Position numbers and translations under genes: made by a program
Shown here: positions 25,702 through 34,145 of the stretch, in pieces
Numbering within the stretch: position 1 is the first letter of the stretch
Layout: each line of letters starts with the position of its first letter
Assembly (NCBI RefSeq): GCF_025397915.1
Contig: NZ_JALIDZ010000002.1
Span: 186,001 to 250,000, forward strand
Length of the DNA stretch: 64,000 bases
Direction of reading: 5' to 3'
Source: Microbaculum marinisediminis
GTDB taxonomy: Bacteria > Pseudomonadota > Alphaproteobacteria > Rhizobiales > Tepidamorphaceae
The notes under the pieces: generated by a model
Databases searched by the model: none
What the model saw: the letters and a program-made list of their open reading frames with translations, nothing else
Told to the model about the DNA's origin: nothing

Positions 25702-26716
25702 CCTCTCTTCACTGACCGCCACCGACGACCTGGAGCGCCTGAAGGGCAAGCGCATCCTGATCACCGGCGGCTGCGGCTTCGTGGGATCGCATATCGCGGA
25801 TCTGCTGGTCGAGGCCGGCTGCTCGAAGATCGTCCTTCTGGACAACATGGTGCGCGGCCGCATCGAGAACGTCTCGAAGGCGGCGCGGTCGGGAACCGTC
25901 CACATCGTCCAGGGCGACATCCGCGACGGCGCGCTGATCGACACCCTGGTCGCGGGAAGCGATATCGTCTTCCATCAGGCCGCCCTGCGCATCACCCATT
26001 GCGCCGCCGAGCCGCAGGCCGCTTTCGAGGTCATGGCGACGGCCACGTTCGACCTCCTGCAGAAATGCGTCACCCACAAGATCGAAAAGGTGGTGATGGC
26101 GTCGTCGGCCTCGATCTACGGCATGGCCGAGGAATTCCCGACAGGGGAGAACCATCATCCCTACGCCAACCGGACGCTCTACGGCGCGTGCAAGACGTTC
26201 GGCGAGGGGCTGCTGCGCTCCTACAATGACATGTTCGGGCTCGACTACGTCGCGTTGCGCTACTTCAACGTCTACGGGCCGCGCATGGACCTGCACGGCA
26301 AGTACACCGAGGTGCTGATCCGCTGGATGGACCGGATCGCCGCCGGCGACGCGCCGATCATCTTCGGCGACGGTCTGCAGACGATGGACATGATCCATGT
26401 TCGCGACGTCGCGCGGGCCAACGTGCTGTCCGCCGTCGCGCCCGCCAGCGACGTCGTGCTGAACGTCGGCTCGGGCACGGAGACGTCGCTGCTCGACCTC
26501 GCCAATATCCTGACGGAGATCCTCGGCCGGCCGGATCTGCGCCCGATCCACGAGGCGGAACGGGCGGTCAACCCGGTGCCGCGGCGCCTCGCCGACGTCG
26601 AGGAGGCCGCGCGCCTCATCGGGTTCCGCTCCTCGATCGGCCTCAACGACGGCATGGCCGACCTGGTTGCCTGGTGGGCCAAGGAACGGGGGCAGATCGG
26701 GGTCGCGGCCGAATGA
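25685..26716 (+). CDS. Extended SDR NAD-dependent epimerase/dehydratase
   Basis: The 343-aa product has the GxxGxxG motif in ILITGGCGFVGSHIADLL. The catalytic Ser region is VVMASSASIYG and the YxxxK motif is LYGACKTFGEG, with ALRYFNVYGPRMDLHGKYTE further on. Such enzymes act as C4 epimerases or 4,6-dehydratases on NDP-sugars. Being followed directly by a second DegT aminotransferase suggests a keto-sugar intermediate that is then aminated. The substrate is not determinable. ATG 25685 lies inside the upstream gene; ATG 25691 is an alternative. Confidence 0.85.
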   Translation: MPMQPDLSSLTATDDLERLKGKRILITGGCGFVGSHIADLLVEAGCSKIVLLDNMVRGRIENVSKAARSGTVHIVQGDIRDGALIDTLVAGSDIVFHQAALRITHCAAEPQAAFEVMATATFDLLQKCVTHKIEKVVMASSASIYGMAEEFPTGENHHPYANRTLYGACKTFGEGLLRSYNDMFGLDYVALRYFNVYGPRMDLHGKYTEVLIRWMDRIAAGDAPIIFGDGLQTMDMIHVRDVARANVLSAVAPASDVVLNVGSGTETSLLDLANILTEILGRPDLRPIHEAERAVNPVPRRLADVEEAARLIGFRSSIGLNDGMADLVAWWAKERGQIGVAAE

Positions 26717-27921
26717 TCCCGATCGCCAAACCGCTTCTGGGAGAGGAAGAGGCGCGCGCCGCCGCCGACGTGGTTCTGTCCGGCTGGCTCACGCAGGGGC
26801 CGCAGGTGGCGGCCTTCGAGAGCGAATTCGCCGCGACCGTCGGCGCCGCGCATGCCTGCGCCGTATCGAACTGCACCGTGGCGCTCCACCTCGCCTTGCT
26901 ATCGGTGGACGTCGGGCCCGGCGACGAAGTGATCACGGTCAGCCACACGTTCATCGCCTGCGCCAACGCGATCCGTCAGTGCGGCGCCACGCCGGTCTTC
27001 GTCGACATCGACCCGACGACGTTCTGCATCGATCCGGCCGCGATGGCCGCGGCGATCACCCCGCGCACGAAGGCGATCCTCGCCGTCCATCAGATGGGGA
27101 TGCCCTGCAACCTGGCCGCCGTCCTGGAGATCGCGGACGTGGACCGCCTGCCGCTGATCGAGGACGCGGCCTGTGCCGTCGGCTCCGAAATCAATGTCGG
27201 CGGCGAATGGCAGAAGATCGGACGACCGCACGGCACGATCGCATGTTTCTCGTTCCATCCGCGCAAGGTCATGACGGTGGGCGACGGCGGCATGCTGACC
27301 ACCAACGATCCGGAGCTGGACAGCAAGTTCCGGCTGCTGCGGCAACACGGCATGAGCATTCCCGATACGGTCCGGCACAGCGCCAAGACGGTGCTGTTCG
27401 AAAGCTACGACGTGCCGGGCTTCAACTACCGGCTGACGGACATGCAGGCCGCGATCGGCCGCCATCAGCTCACCCGGCTGCCGGATATCGTCGCCCGCAG
27501 GCGCGCGCTCGCCGCGCGCTACGAACGGGCGCTCGTCGATATCGGCGGCGTCGTACCGCCGTTCGAACCGGATTGGGCACGCAGCAACTGGCAGTCCTAT
27601 TGCGTACGCCTGCCCGCGCGGGTCGACCAGAAGACACTGATGAACGACATGCTGAACGATGGCGTGGCGACCCGGCGCGGCATCATGTGCATTCACCGCG
27701 AACCCGCCTATGCCGATCACCCGTGCCCGTGGCCCCTGACGGACTCCGAAGCCGCCCAGGACCGGTGCATCCTGCTGCCTCTCTTCGCCCAGATGACCGA
27801 CGCGGAGCAGGACACGGTCATCACGTCGCTGCGGCGGGCCCTCGAGAAGCAGTCCGGCCCCGCGGTGCGGCTCGCTCCGAAGACAAACGCGACCGCCCAC
27901 GACACCGTCTCGACCGCCTGA
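26713..27921 (+). CDS. Second DegT/DnrJ/EryC1/StrS aminotransferase
   Basis: The 402-aa PLP enzyme has VSNCTVALHLALLSVDVGPG, FVDIDPTTFCIDP and LIEDAACAVGSEI. The PLP lysine lies in IACFSFHPRKVMTVGDGGML (Lys185), and GFNYRLTDMQAAIGRHQL follows. The EI-NVGGEWQKIG insert and FHPRK variant separate it from the first aminotransferase, so it likely acts on the product of the preceding SDR. ATG 26713 overlaps the previous stop (ATGA). A strong bidirectional terminator lies 40 bp after its stop. Confidence 0.88.
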   Translation: MIPIAKPLLGEEEARAAADVVLSGWLTQGPQVAAFESEFAATVGAAHACAVSNCTVALHLALLSVDVGPGDEVITVSHTFIACANAIRQCGATPVFVDIDPTTFCIDPAAMAAAITPRTKAILAVHQMGMPCNLAAVLEIADVDRLPLIEDAACAVGSEINVGGEWQKIGRPHGTIACFSFHPRKVMTVGDGGMLTTNDPELDSKFRLLRQHGMSIPDTVRHSAKTVLFESYDVPGFNYRLTDMQAAIGRHQLTRLPDIVARRRALAARYERALVDIGGVVPPFEPDWARSNWQSYCVRLPARVDQKTLMNDMLNDGVATRRGIMCIHREPAYADHPCPWPLTDSEAAQDRCILLPLFAQMTDAEQDTVITSLRRALEKQSGPAVRLAPKTNATAHDTVSTA

Positions 27922-27960
27922 CCATCCCCCGCGCAACGTCACGGCACGAATAGAATAGAA

Positions 27961-27995
27961 AGCGCCCGCGATATTTCTATCGCGGGCGTTTCTTC
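27961..27995. terminator. Bidirectional intrinsic terminator
   Basis: CGCCCGCGATA (27963-27973), loop TTTC, and TATCGCGGGCG (27978-27988) form a perfect 11-bp stem, followed by TTTCTTC on the plus strand. On the opposite strand the hairpin is followed by CTTTCTATTCTATT. It therefore suits both the plus-strand aminotransferase operon and the convergent minus-strand Hint gene. Confidence 0.88.
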
Positions 27996-28024
27996 AGGTC
28001 TTCAGGTCTTGACTTCTTCAGGTC
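27993..28024. repeat. Short direct repeats TTCAGGTC (three copies)
   Basis: Copies of TTCAGGTC lie at 27993-28000, 28001-28008 and 28017-28024. The spacing is a multiple of 8 bp, and a diverged unit (TTGACTTC) fills the gap. They lie between the terminator and the stop of the Hint gene. Confidence 0.7.
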
Positions 28025-28064
28025 AGGGGTGTGGCCCGACCTTATCCAGGCCGGGCCAAATCGT

Positions 28065-28955
28065 TCACGCCGCAAGCGCCGGCGCGAGGGCTTCCGCCCG
28101 GGCGATCAGCCGCTGATTGACGCGCTGGATCGGGTCGCGCACATCGACGAAGTGCGAGGCGCCGAGCCGCATCATCGCGGTCAGGTGCGAGCGTCCACCC
28201 GAATACCACACACGCGGCGCATAGGGCGTCATCTCGGCCGGTACGTCGCCACCCAGACGGCGTTCGTACTCGGCGAAGTTCGAGAAGTTCTCGTGCTCGC
28301 CGGCCTTCAGGAGCAGGCTCTCGGCCGCGACGCCTTCCGCGAGGAGCACGTCATGGCTATCGAGCAGCACGTGGAAGTACTCGATCGTGTCGGTGTTCGC
28401 CGGCGTCGCGGCCGTGATCGTCATGTCGTTGACGAGATCCTTGGCCGGCATCAGGTGGCCGTCGAGATACAGGAAGTGCCAGGGCGACAGGTAGAGGTCG
28501 CGATGGGGAACTCCTTCGCTGATCGCCGAACGCGCGATCCGGATCGGCTTGACGTCCGCCGGCCAGTCGCGAGCGGTCTTTTGATAGACGCTGCGGCCAA
28601 CCCACCGGATCGGCGCAAAGCCGCCATCGAGGGTCTGAACGAGATCGCCGGCCTTGAGCGCTTCGACGGCAACCTCGCCGCGATCGGTCATGATGCGCGT
28701 GGCGCGCAGGAAGCACTGGGTGGCTCCACCACCGCCGCCGCCGCCACCGCCACCGCCACCGTCGCCCGGGGTCCCGCCGTTGCCGCGATAGCTGCGCGTC
28801 ATGCCGCCGCGAGCGCGCGCGGTTGCCGATGTCGTGCTGCTAATGCCCGCCAGAGCGGCTACTGCGGCGATCCGGGCCCCTGCGGCGGATGTCACCGCCA
28901 AGAAATGGCGCCTCGCCGGACTTTTCAAAGCTCTATCAGAGCGCTTTCTGGACAT
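28065..28955 (-). CDS. Secreted Hint (Hedgehog/intein)-domain protein with polyglycine linker
   Basis: The product is 296 aa. The N-terminus is Tat-like (RRHFLAVTSAAGARIAAVAA), then comes a short basic stretch and a run of 12 glycines (residues 66-77). The Hint domain begins at Cys81 (CFLRATRIMTDRGEVAVEAL, DLVQTLDGGFAPIRWVG) and continues through HRDLYLSPWHFLYLDGHLMP. Hint domains self-cleave or splice at the leading Cys. Here almost nothing precedes it except signal and Gly linker, so the N-terminal product would be tiny. It sits just past the sugar gene cluster, facing it, with GGGGAG before ATG 28955. Its role is unknown; cell-surface anchoring is a guess. Confidence 0.82.
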   Translation of the reverse strand: MSRKRSDRALKSPARRHFLAVTSAAGARIAAVAALAGISSTTSATARARGGMTRSYRGNGGTPGDGGGGGGGGGGGGATQCFLRATRIMTDRGEVAVEALKAGDLVQTLDGGFAPIRWVGRSVYQKTARDWPADVKPIRIARSAISEGVPHRDLYLSPWHFLYLDGHLMPAKDLVNDMTITAATPANTDTIEYFHVLLDSHDVLLAEGVAAESLLLKAGEHENFSNFAEYERRLGGDVPAEMTPYAPRVWYSGGRSHLTAMMRLGASHFVDVRDPIQRVNQRLIARAEALAPALAA

Positions 28956-29735
28956 CTACTTCTCCCCACCTGAAGGAAAATCTAGAGATCTCATTAAACA
29001 CATGATTCGGAACATCTCGGCATACGGAATTGGTTTATCTAGCGGCTTGTGCACACCATCATTGAACTACTTCGAATGGCACGCGATGCATGCCGATTCC
29101 GTCTAAAAGACGCTATTTTGGATATTAAGCTACCTAGAAAGCGGTATATCTCTACAGCATCTCTACGTCCAAGGAGACCGAAATAGCGATCTGTATTGCA
29201 GTCGGACGCGCTTTTTGCGGACCGATCGCTCGAGGAAGCAACAAAGCCGGGACAGACACGACATCACACCAGTCGACGGGCGCGCCCCATGTTTCTGGAA
29301 ACATGGTTAATTTCCAGCCTCAGCAGCATCATCATTTCTTCCGCCCTGTTTTGCTTACATTGAGACGATCGACCTCTGACCCGTCGATACGACGGCGATG
29401 ACCATCGGACCATCGCGGCAATGCACCGGAAGGACATCGGCCCCGCCTTGTTTCCAGGCCCGGCAAGGGACCGGAACCAGAGGCGCTGGCCGCCACAAAT
29501 GGGGAGCGTTCCGAAGTTTCGAGTGGAAACGGCGCTGGCCGCCCTGCCCCCCCCATGCTGCAGAAGCGCTCGCGTCCCGCCACGACGGCCTTCGGCGCGG
29601 CCAGCCGGTTCCGGCGATCCGATCGGCAATGGCTGGCCGACTGACCATGGCTGGGAATGCCGCTGAGGCCCACGAGCCGCCGAGCGGCCCGATCGACTTC
29701 GAAGACGCGGAATCGCGGCCCTGGCAGGCGGCACA
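28956..29735. other. AT-richer non-coding island
   Basis: These 780 bp lie between two minus-strand genes. About 28970-29260 is markedly AT-richer than the rest of the window and holds no believable frame. It probably contains the Hint gene promoter. A 20-bp palindrome lies at 29287-29306. The rest (29310-29735) has only chance frames of biased composition. There are no transposase or att-like features. Confidence 0.5.
29287..29306. promoter_or_regulatory. 20-bp palindrome CCATGTTTC-TG-GAAACATGG
   Basis: A perfect 9-bp inverted repeat with a 2-nt centre, followed by TTAATTT. It could be an operator for a dimeric regulator or a compact terminator for the minus- or plus-strand flank. It is about 430 bp past the stop of the acyltransferase-3 gene and about 330 bp upstream of the Hint gene. 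Confidence 0.45.
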
Positions 29736-30758
29736 CTACTCGGCGGCGGCCAGCCGACGGGTCGGTTCGTACCGTGCCCAGGCCGGCCGCGCGAACAGGA
29801 ACCCGAGCCGGGTGCCGCGCGTGATCCAGAACAGGATCAGCGAACCGAAGATGGCGGCGCAGGTGACGATCAGCGACATCGTCCCCACGTCGGTGACGAT
29901 CCCGGTCTTCAGCAGCACAATGCGCGTGGTCGCCATGGGCAGGAAGAAGGCGAGGAAGATGACGATCGAGTTCTCGCCGCAATAGCGCAACGGTTCGGAA
30001 ATCCGCGTCCGCGTCAGCATGACCGCCATGGACACCACCGCAAGGCCGCCGACCGCGCCGAGCACCAGGCTGAAGCCCGGCTTGGCGGCCAGCCCCATAT
30101 GGACGAGAGCGCCGTTGACGAGCGCCCAAACGGTCAGCCCAGCCGCCGCGATCCATGGATACTCACCGACCCGCGTCGCAAAGGCGAAGACGGCCGGGGC
30201 GAGCGCATATCCGGCGTAGAAGAACACGAAGCGGATGGCGAACTCGTCGAGGATGATCCATCCGGTGCCGACGGCGGTGGACTGCATGATCGCCGCGGCG
30301 ATGAGCACGATTGCCGGGTGAACCGGGCGCAGCAGCTTCGTGACGACGAAGAAGATCGGCAGGAGATAAATGAACCACAGCGCGCCGACGGGCTGCACCA
30401 TCGCGTAGAGGAAGTCGCCGGGTATGTCGGCGATGCCGGTCTTGACCCCGGTCTTCAGCGCGACCTGGATCCCCATCCAGAGCACATAGAAATACGCGAA
30501 GTGCAGCACCTTCTTGTCGATATACTCCGGCCACGGTCGGTCGATGCGGCGGCTCAGGAAAAGCCCGGCAATCAGGAAGAAGTCGGGCATACGGAACGGT
30601 CGGGCGAACTCGATGACGGGACGTAGCCAGCCCTGGGCGCCGACCGCTTCCTCGACGCCGCCGGTCGAATGCAGCATCACCACCATGATGATGCAGAATC
30701 CCTTGCCGATATCGACCCAATCGACACGTCCTGGATTCGCGAGCGATGCGTTCGACAC
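29736..30758 (-). CDS. Acyltransferase-3 family membrane O-acyltransferase
   Basis: The 340-aa protein has about 10 membrane segments. It begins VDWVDIGKGFCIIMVVMLHS, the family's N-terminal D-x-x-K/R-G...H motif with the catalytic His, and has FFLIAGLFLSRR in helix 2. Members of the OafA/WcaH-like group acylate polysaccharides, often adding acetyl or succinyl groups. Its position at the edge of the polysaccharide locus supports decoration of the exported polymer. ATG 30758 gives the expected length. Acyl donor and acceptor are unknown. Confidence 0.85.
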   Translation of the reverse strand: MSNASLANPGRVDWVDIGKGFCIIMVVMLHSTGGVEEAVGAQGWLRPVIEFARPFRMPDFFLIAGLFLSRRIDRPWPEYIDKKVLHFAYFYVLWMGIQVALKTGVKTGIADIPGDFLYAMVQPVGALWFIYLLPIFFVVTKLLRPVHPAIVLIAAAIMQSTAVGTGWIILDEFAIRFVFFYAGYALAPAVFAFATRVGEYPWIAAAGLTVWALVNGALVHMGLAAKPGFSLVLGAVGGLAVVSMAVMLTRTRISEPLRYCGENSIVIFLAFFLPMATTRIVLLKTGIVTDVGTMSLIVTCAAIFGSLILFWITRGTRLGFLFARPAWARYEPTRRLAAAE

Positions 30759-30957
30759 GAAACTGCTCCGTTGTTCGGTATTCAGCAGTCCGAAAATACT
30801 TTGCCCCCGTTACGGGCCTGTCCTGCAGGCTCTGAGCCGCGGACTCCCCCGTCGGAGCGGATCGATCAAATCAAATGAATCCGGGACAATCCGCGCAACC
30901 GCGCCGAATGGACATAGCCATACATCGAATGGCCAAGATCGCGCAGGCGCCCCGAGC

Positions 30958-31092
30958 CTAGCGCGTCGATTGCGAGGCTCCAGCCCCGTCGCGCACCGTC
31001 GCCTCCTCGTCCCCGCGCGAGGTATAGCCGACCGCGAGGATTATCGCGGTCGCGATAACGATGAGGATCCAGTTCCGGGTCCGTTTGGTCAT
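30958..31092 (-). CDS. Small single-pass membrane protein (44 aa)
   Basis: ATG 31092 to TAG 30958-30960 encodes 44 residues. A basic N-terminus (MTKRTRNW) is followed by one hydrophobic helix (ILIVIATAIILAVGYTS) and a charged tail (RGDEEATVRDGAGASQSTR). It is 87 bp downstream of the aldehyde dehydrogenase gene on the same strand, with GGAG about 11 nt upstream. The positive-inside pattern followed by a clean stop suggests a real small protein, but no family is recognised. Confidence 0.45.
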   Translation of the reverse strand: MTKRTRNWILIVIATAIILAVGYTSRGDEEATVRDGAGASQSTR

Positions 31093-31179
31093 GCTTTATG
31101 GGCTCCGCGGCCCCTCCCCGGCCCGCCGCGCGCGATACCAAGTACGGCGCGCGGCGACGGTGTTCGCCCGTGTTCAGGC

Positions 31180-32616
31180 TCAGGCCAGCGTGTAGGCGGT
31201 CTTGACCGTGGTGTAGAACTCGCGCGCATAGGCGCCCTGCTCGCGCGGACCGTACGAAGACCCCTTACGGCCGCCAAAGGGCACGTGATAGTCGACGCCA
31301 GCGGTCGGCAGGTTGACCATCACCATGCCGGCCTGCGAATTGCGCTTGAAGTCGGACGCGTGCTTCAGCGACGCCGTGCAAATGCCCGACGACAGGCCGA
31401 ATTCGGTATCGTTGGCGACGGTGAGCGCCTCGTCGTAGCCGGAGACCTTGATGACGCTGGCGACGGGACCGAAGATCTCCTCGCGGCTGGTGCGCATCGC
31501 GTTGTCGGCGCCGAGGAGCAGCGCCGGCGACAGGTAGAAGCCCTCGGCATCGCGATTGAGCCGTTCGCCGCCGATCACCTCGCAGCCCTCTTCCCTGGCG
31601 AGCGCGATGTAGCGCATGTCCTGATCGAGCTGCGACTGGTCGACGACCGGACCGATCTCGGTGTGCGGCTTGAGCGCGTTGTCGACCTTCAGGGTCTTCA
31701 CCTTGTCGGTCATCACCTCGACGAAGCGATCGTGGATCTTCTCGGTCACGATCAGACGCGAGGACGCGGTACAGCGCTGGCCCGTGGAGAAGAACGCGCC
31801 GTTGAGAGCACAGGAGACGGCGGTGTCGAGATCGGCGTCGTCCAGGACCACGAGCGGGTTCTTGCCGCCCATTTCCATCTGCACCTTCTTGCCGGATTCC
31901 GCGCACGCGAGCGCGATGCGCCTGCCCGTGGGGACCGACCCGGTGAAGGAGATGGCATCGACATCGGGCGAGCCGACCATCGCCTCGCCGACGACGGAGC
32001 CGCGGCCCATGACAAGGTTGAAGACGCCGGCGGGAATGCCGGCATCGTCGAGGATCTCGGCGATCGCATGGGCGCATCCGGGAACCAGATCCGCCGGCTT
32101 GAAGACCACGGTGTTGCCGTAGGCGAGCGCGGGCGCGATCTTCCAGGCGGGGATGGCGATCGGGAAGTTCCAGGGCGTGATCAGGCCGACGACGCCGACG
32201 CCCTCGCGCGTGATCTCGACGCCGACGCCGGGGCGCACAGAGGGGATCACCTCGCCGCCGAGCCTGAGCGCCTCGCCGGCGAAGAACTTGAAGACCTGTC
32301 CGGCCCGGGCCGCTTCGCCGATGCCTTCGGGCAGGGTCTTGCCCTCCTCGCGCGACAGCAGCGTGCCGAGACGCTCCTTCTCGGCGAGGATGCGGGAGCC
32401 GGCGGCGTCGAGGATCTCGAAACGCTGCTGCGGCGTCGACCGCGACCAGCCATGGAAAGCGTCCCGGGCCGCGGCGATGGCAGCCTGCGCCTCGCCCGCC
32501 GTGGCGCGCGCATAGTCGCCGACGACATCGGAGAGGTCGGACGGGTTGAGGTTGGGCGCGTACTCGCTGCCCTTCACCCATTCCCCGTCGATCAGATTGT
32601 CGTGCCGTTCCGCCAT
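31180..32616 (-). CDS. NAD(P)-dependent aldehyde dehydrogenase, alpha-ketoglutaric-semialdehyde type
   Basis: The 478-aa ALDH has ITPWNFPIAIPAWKIAPAL, FTGSVPTGRRIA, catalytic Glu248 (QMEMGGKNPLVVLDDAD) and nucleophile Cys282 (FSTGQRCTASSRL). The ending VPFGGRKGSSYGPREQGAYA resembles 2,5-dioxovalerate (KGSA) dehydrogenases that finish pentose, uronate or glucarate oxidation. The neighbours do not confirm a substrate. ATG 32616 follows AGGGAG; a 41-residue in-frame extension upstream lacks conservation. Confidence 0.88.
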   Translation of the reverse strand: MAERHDNLIDGEWVKGSEYAPNLNPSDLSDVVGDYARATAGEAQAAIAAARDAFHGWSRSTPQQRFEILDAAGSRILAEKERLGTLLSREEGKTLPEGIGEAARAGQVFKFFAGEALRLGGEVIPSVRPGVGVEITREGVGVVGLITPWNFPIAIPAWKIAPALAYGNTVVFKPADLVPGCAHAIAEILDDAGIPAGVFNLVMGRGSVVGEAMVGSPDVDAISFTGSVPTGRRIALACAESGKKVQMEMGGKNPLVVLDDADLDTAVSCALNGAFFSTGQRCTASSRLIVTEKIHDRFVEVMTDKVKTLKVDNALKPHTEIGPVVDQSQLDQDMRYIALAREEGCEVIGGERLNRDAEGFYLSPALLLGADNAMRTSREEIFGPVASVIKVSGYDEALTVANDTEFGLSSGICTASLKHASDFKRNSQAGMVMVNLPTAGVDYHVPFGGRKGSSYGPREQGAYAREFYTTVKTAYTLA

Positions 32617-32741
32617 CGTCGTCTCCCTGTCGTCCTGTTTCCGCCTGGGCAAAAAATCGCCCCGAACAAAGGACGATAGGGCGCGCCGGTCAATGGGAAT
32701 TGTACGATAAATCCGTCTTGCGCCGCGTTCGGCCGACAAAC

Positions 32742-34145
32742 TCAGAGTTCCGGTATTGCGTCGCGGGTGTCGTGGCCGGCCGCCCCGAGCGCGGACAGGA
32801 AGGTCGAATACCAGGCCCGGATGTCCTCGGTCTGCACCTTGTCGAAGAGCTGCCGCCAGCGATCCTGGCGCTCGTCGAGGGGCATGATGACAGCGCGCTG
32901 GATCGCCTCGGCCGTCTCGTCGATGTCATAAGGATTGACGATCAGGGCGGCGTCGAGCGCTTCGGCCGCGCCGGCAAAGCGCGACAGCACCAGCACGCCG
33001 GGATCGTCCTCTGCCTGGGCGGCGACATATTCCTTGGCGACCAGGTTCATGCCGTCGCGCAACGGCGTGACGAGGCCCACCTGGCAGGCCCGGTAGAGCC
33101 CGGCGAGGCTGCGCCGCTGCAGCGGTCGGGTGATCAGCCGGATCGGCGTCCAGTGGAGGTCGGAGAAACGTCCGTTGACGTTGCCGGTGATGCGCTCCAG
33201 CTCCTCGCGGATGTCGACATAGGCGTCGACGTCCTCGCGCGAGGCCGGCGCGACCTGCAGCAGGGACACATGGCCGCGGTTCTCCGGATAGTGCTCCAGC
33301 AGCCGCGAGAATGCCCGGAACCGCTCCACCAGCCCCTTCGTGTAGTCGATCCGGTCGACGCCGATGACGTGGCAGCGGTGCTCGGAAGACGACTTGAGCC
33401 GCCGGCCCTGGCGATGGGCTTCCGGCGACATCGCGAACTTGCGGAAGGTCTCGGCGTCGATCCCGATGGGAAAGGCGCCGACCCTGACCGTGCGCCCCTG
33501 GACGGTCAGATGCCCATCCGCGGTCGCGGTTCCGCCGAACTCCTCTTCGAAGTATCGAATGAACGCCCTGGCGTCGCGCTTCGTCTGGAAGCCGATGACG
33601 TCGTAGGCGAGCATCGCGCGGACCAGCGCGGCGTGGCCCGGCAGCGCGGCGATGATCTCGGGCACGGGAAAGGGAATGTGCAGGAAGAAGCCGATCGGCT
33701 GGCGCGCACCCATCGCCCGCAGCTTCGCGCCGAGCGCCAGGAAATGGTAGTCGTGCACCCAGACGACGTCGTCGTCCTGGAGCATCGGGTAGAGCCGGGT
33801 GGCGAACCGTTCGTTGACCGTCCAGTACGACTTCTCGAGTTCGCGATCGAACTGGGCCAGATCGAGCCTGTAGTGGAAGATCGGCCAGAGTGTCCGGTTG
33901 GAGAAACCGGCGTAGTAGCCTTCGTAATCGGCCTGATCGATATCGAGCGTCATCAGCGAGATGCGGCCGGCCTGCTCGGTCTTCAGCATGCCGTGGGTGC
34001 CTTCCGGGGTGACGTCGCCCGACCAGCCGTACCAGACGCCGCCCTGCGCGCGCAGCGCATCGACGATCGCCACCGCCAACCCGCCGGCCTTGGCGGATTC
34101 GCGCACCGGCCCGACACGGTTGGAAACGACGACGAGGCGGCTCAT
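32742..34145 (-). CDS. otsA: Trehalose-6-phosphate synthase
   Basis: The 467-aa GT20 enzyme makes trehalose-6-phosphate from UDP-glucose and glucose-6-phosphate. It begins [13 protein letters not shown] and has [66 protein letters not shown] and [19 protein letters not shown] 34145 overlaps the stop of the GH15 gene by 4 bp, so otsB-GH15-otsA form one translationally coupled operon for osmoprotection. Confidence 0.95.
   Translation of the reverse strand: MSRLVVVSNRVGPVRESAKAGGLAVAIVDALRAQGGVWYGWSGDVTPEGTHGMLKTEQAGRISLMTLDIDQADYEGYYAGFSNRTLWPIFHYRLDLAQFDRELEKSYWTVNERFATRLYPMLQDDDVVWVHDYHFLALGAKLRAMGARQPIGFFLHIPFPVPEIIAALPGHAALVRAMLAYDVIGFQTKRDARAFIRYFEEEFGGTATADGHLTVQGRTVRVGAFPIGIDAETFRKFAMSPEAHRQGRRLKSSSEHRCHVIGVDRIDYTKGLVERFRAFSRLLEHYPENRGHVSLLQVAPASREDVDAYVDIREELERITGNVNGRFSDLHWTPIRLITRPLQRRSLAGLYRACQVGLVTPLRDGMNLVAKEYVAAQAEDDPGVLVLSRFAGAAEALDAALIVNPYDIDETAEAIQRAVIMPLDERQDRWRQLFDKVQTEDIRAWYSTFLSALGAAGHDTRDAIPEL

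Noticed and set aside
28720-28760. GCC/ACC triplet run as a microsatellite or CRISPR-like repeat
   Set aside because: It encodes the 12-glycine linker of the Hint protein, and there are no spacers.
29264-29734. 156-codon minus-strand frame between the Hint and acyltransferase genes
   Set aside because: It has no domain or signal and an unusual Arg/Ser/Gly composition, and it is not supported by a ribosome site.
30514-32679. 721-codon plus-strand frame over the aldehyde dehydrogenase
   Set aside because: It is antisense to a clear ALDH gene and reads as Asp/Gly/Arg/His low-complexity sequence.
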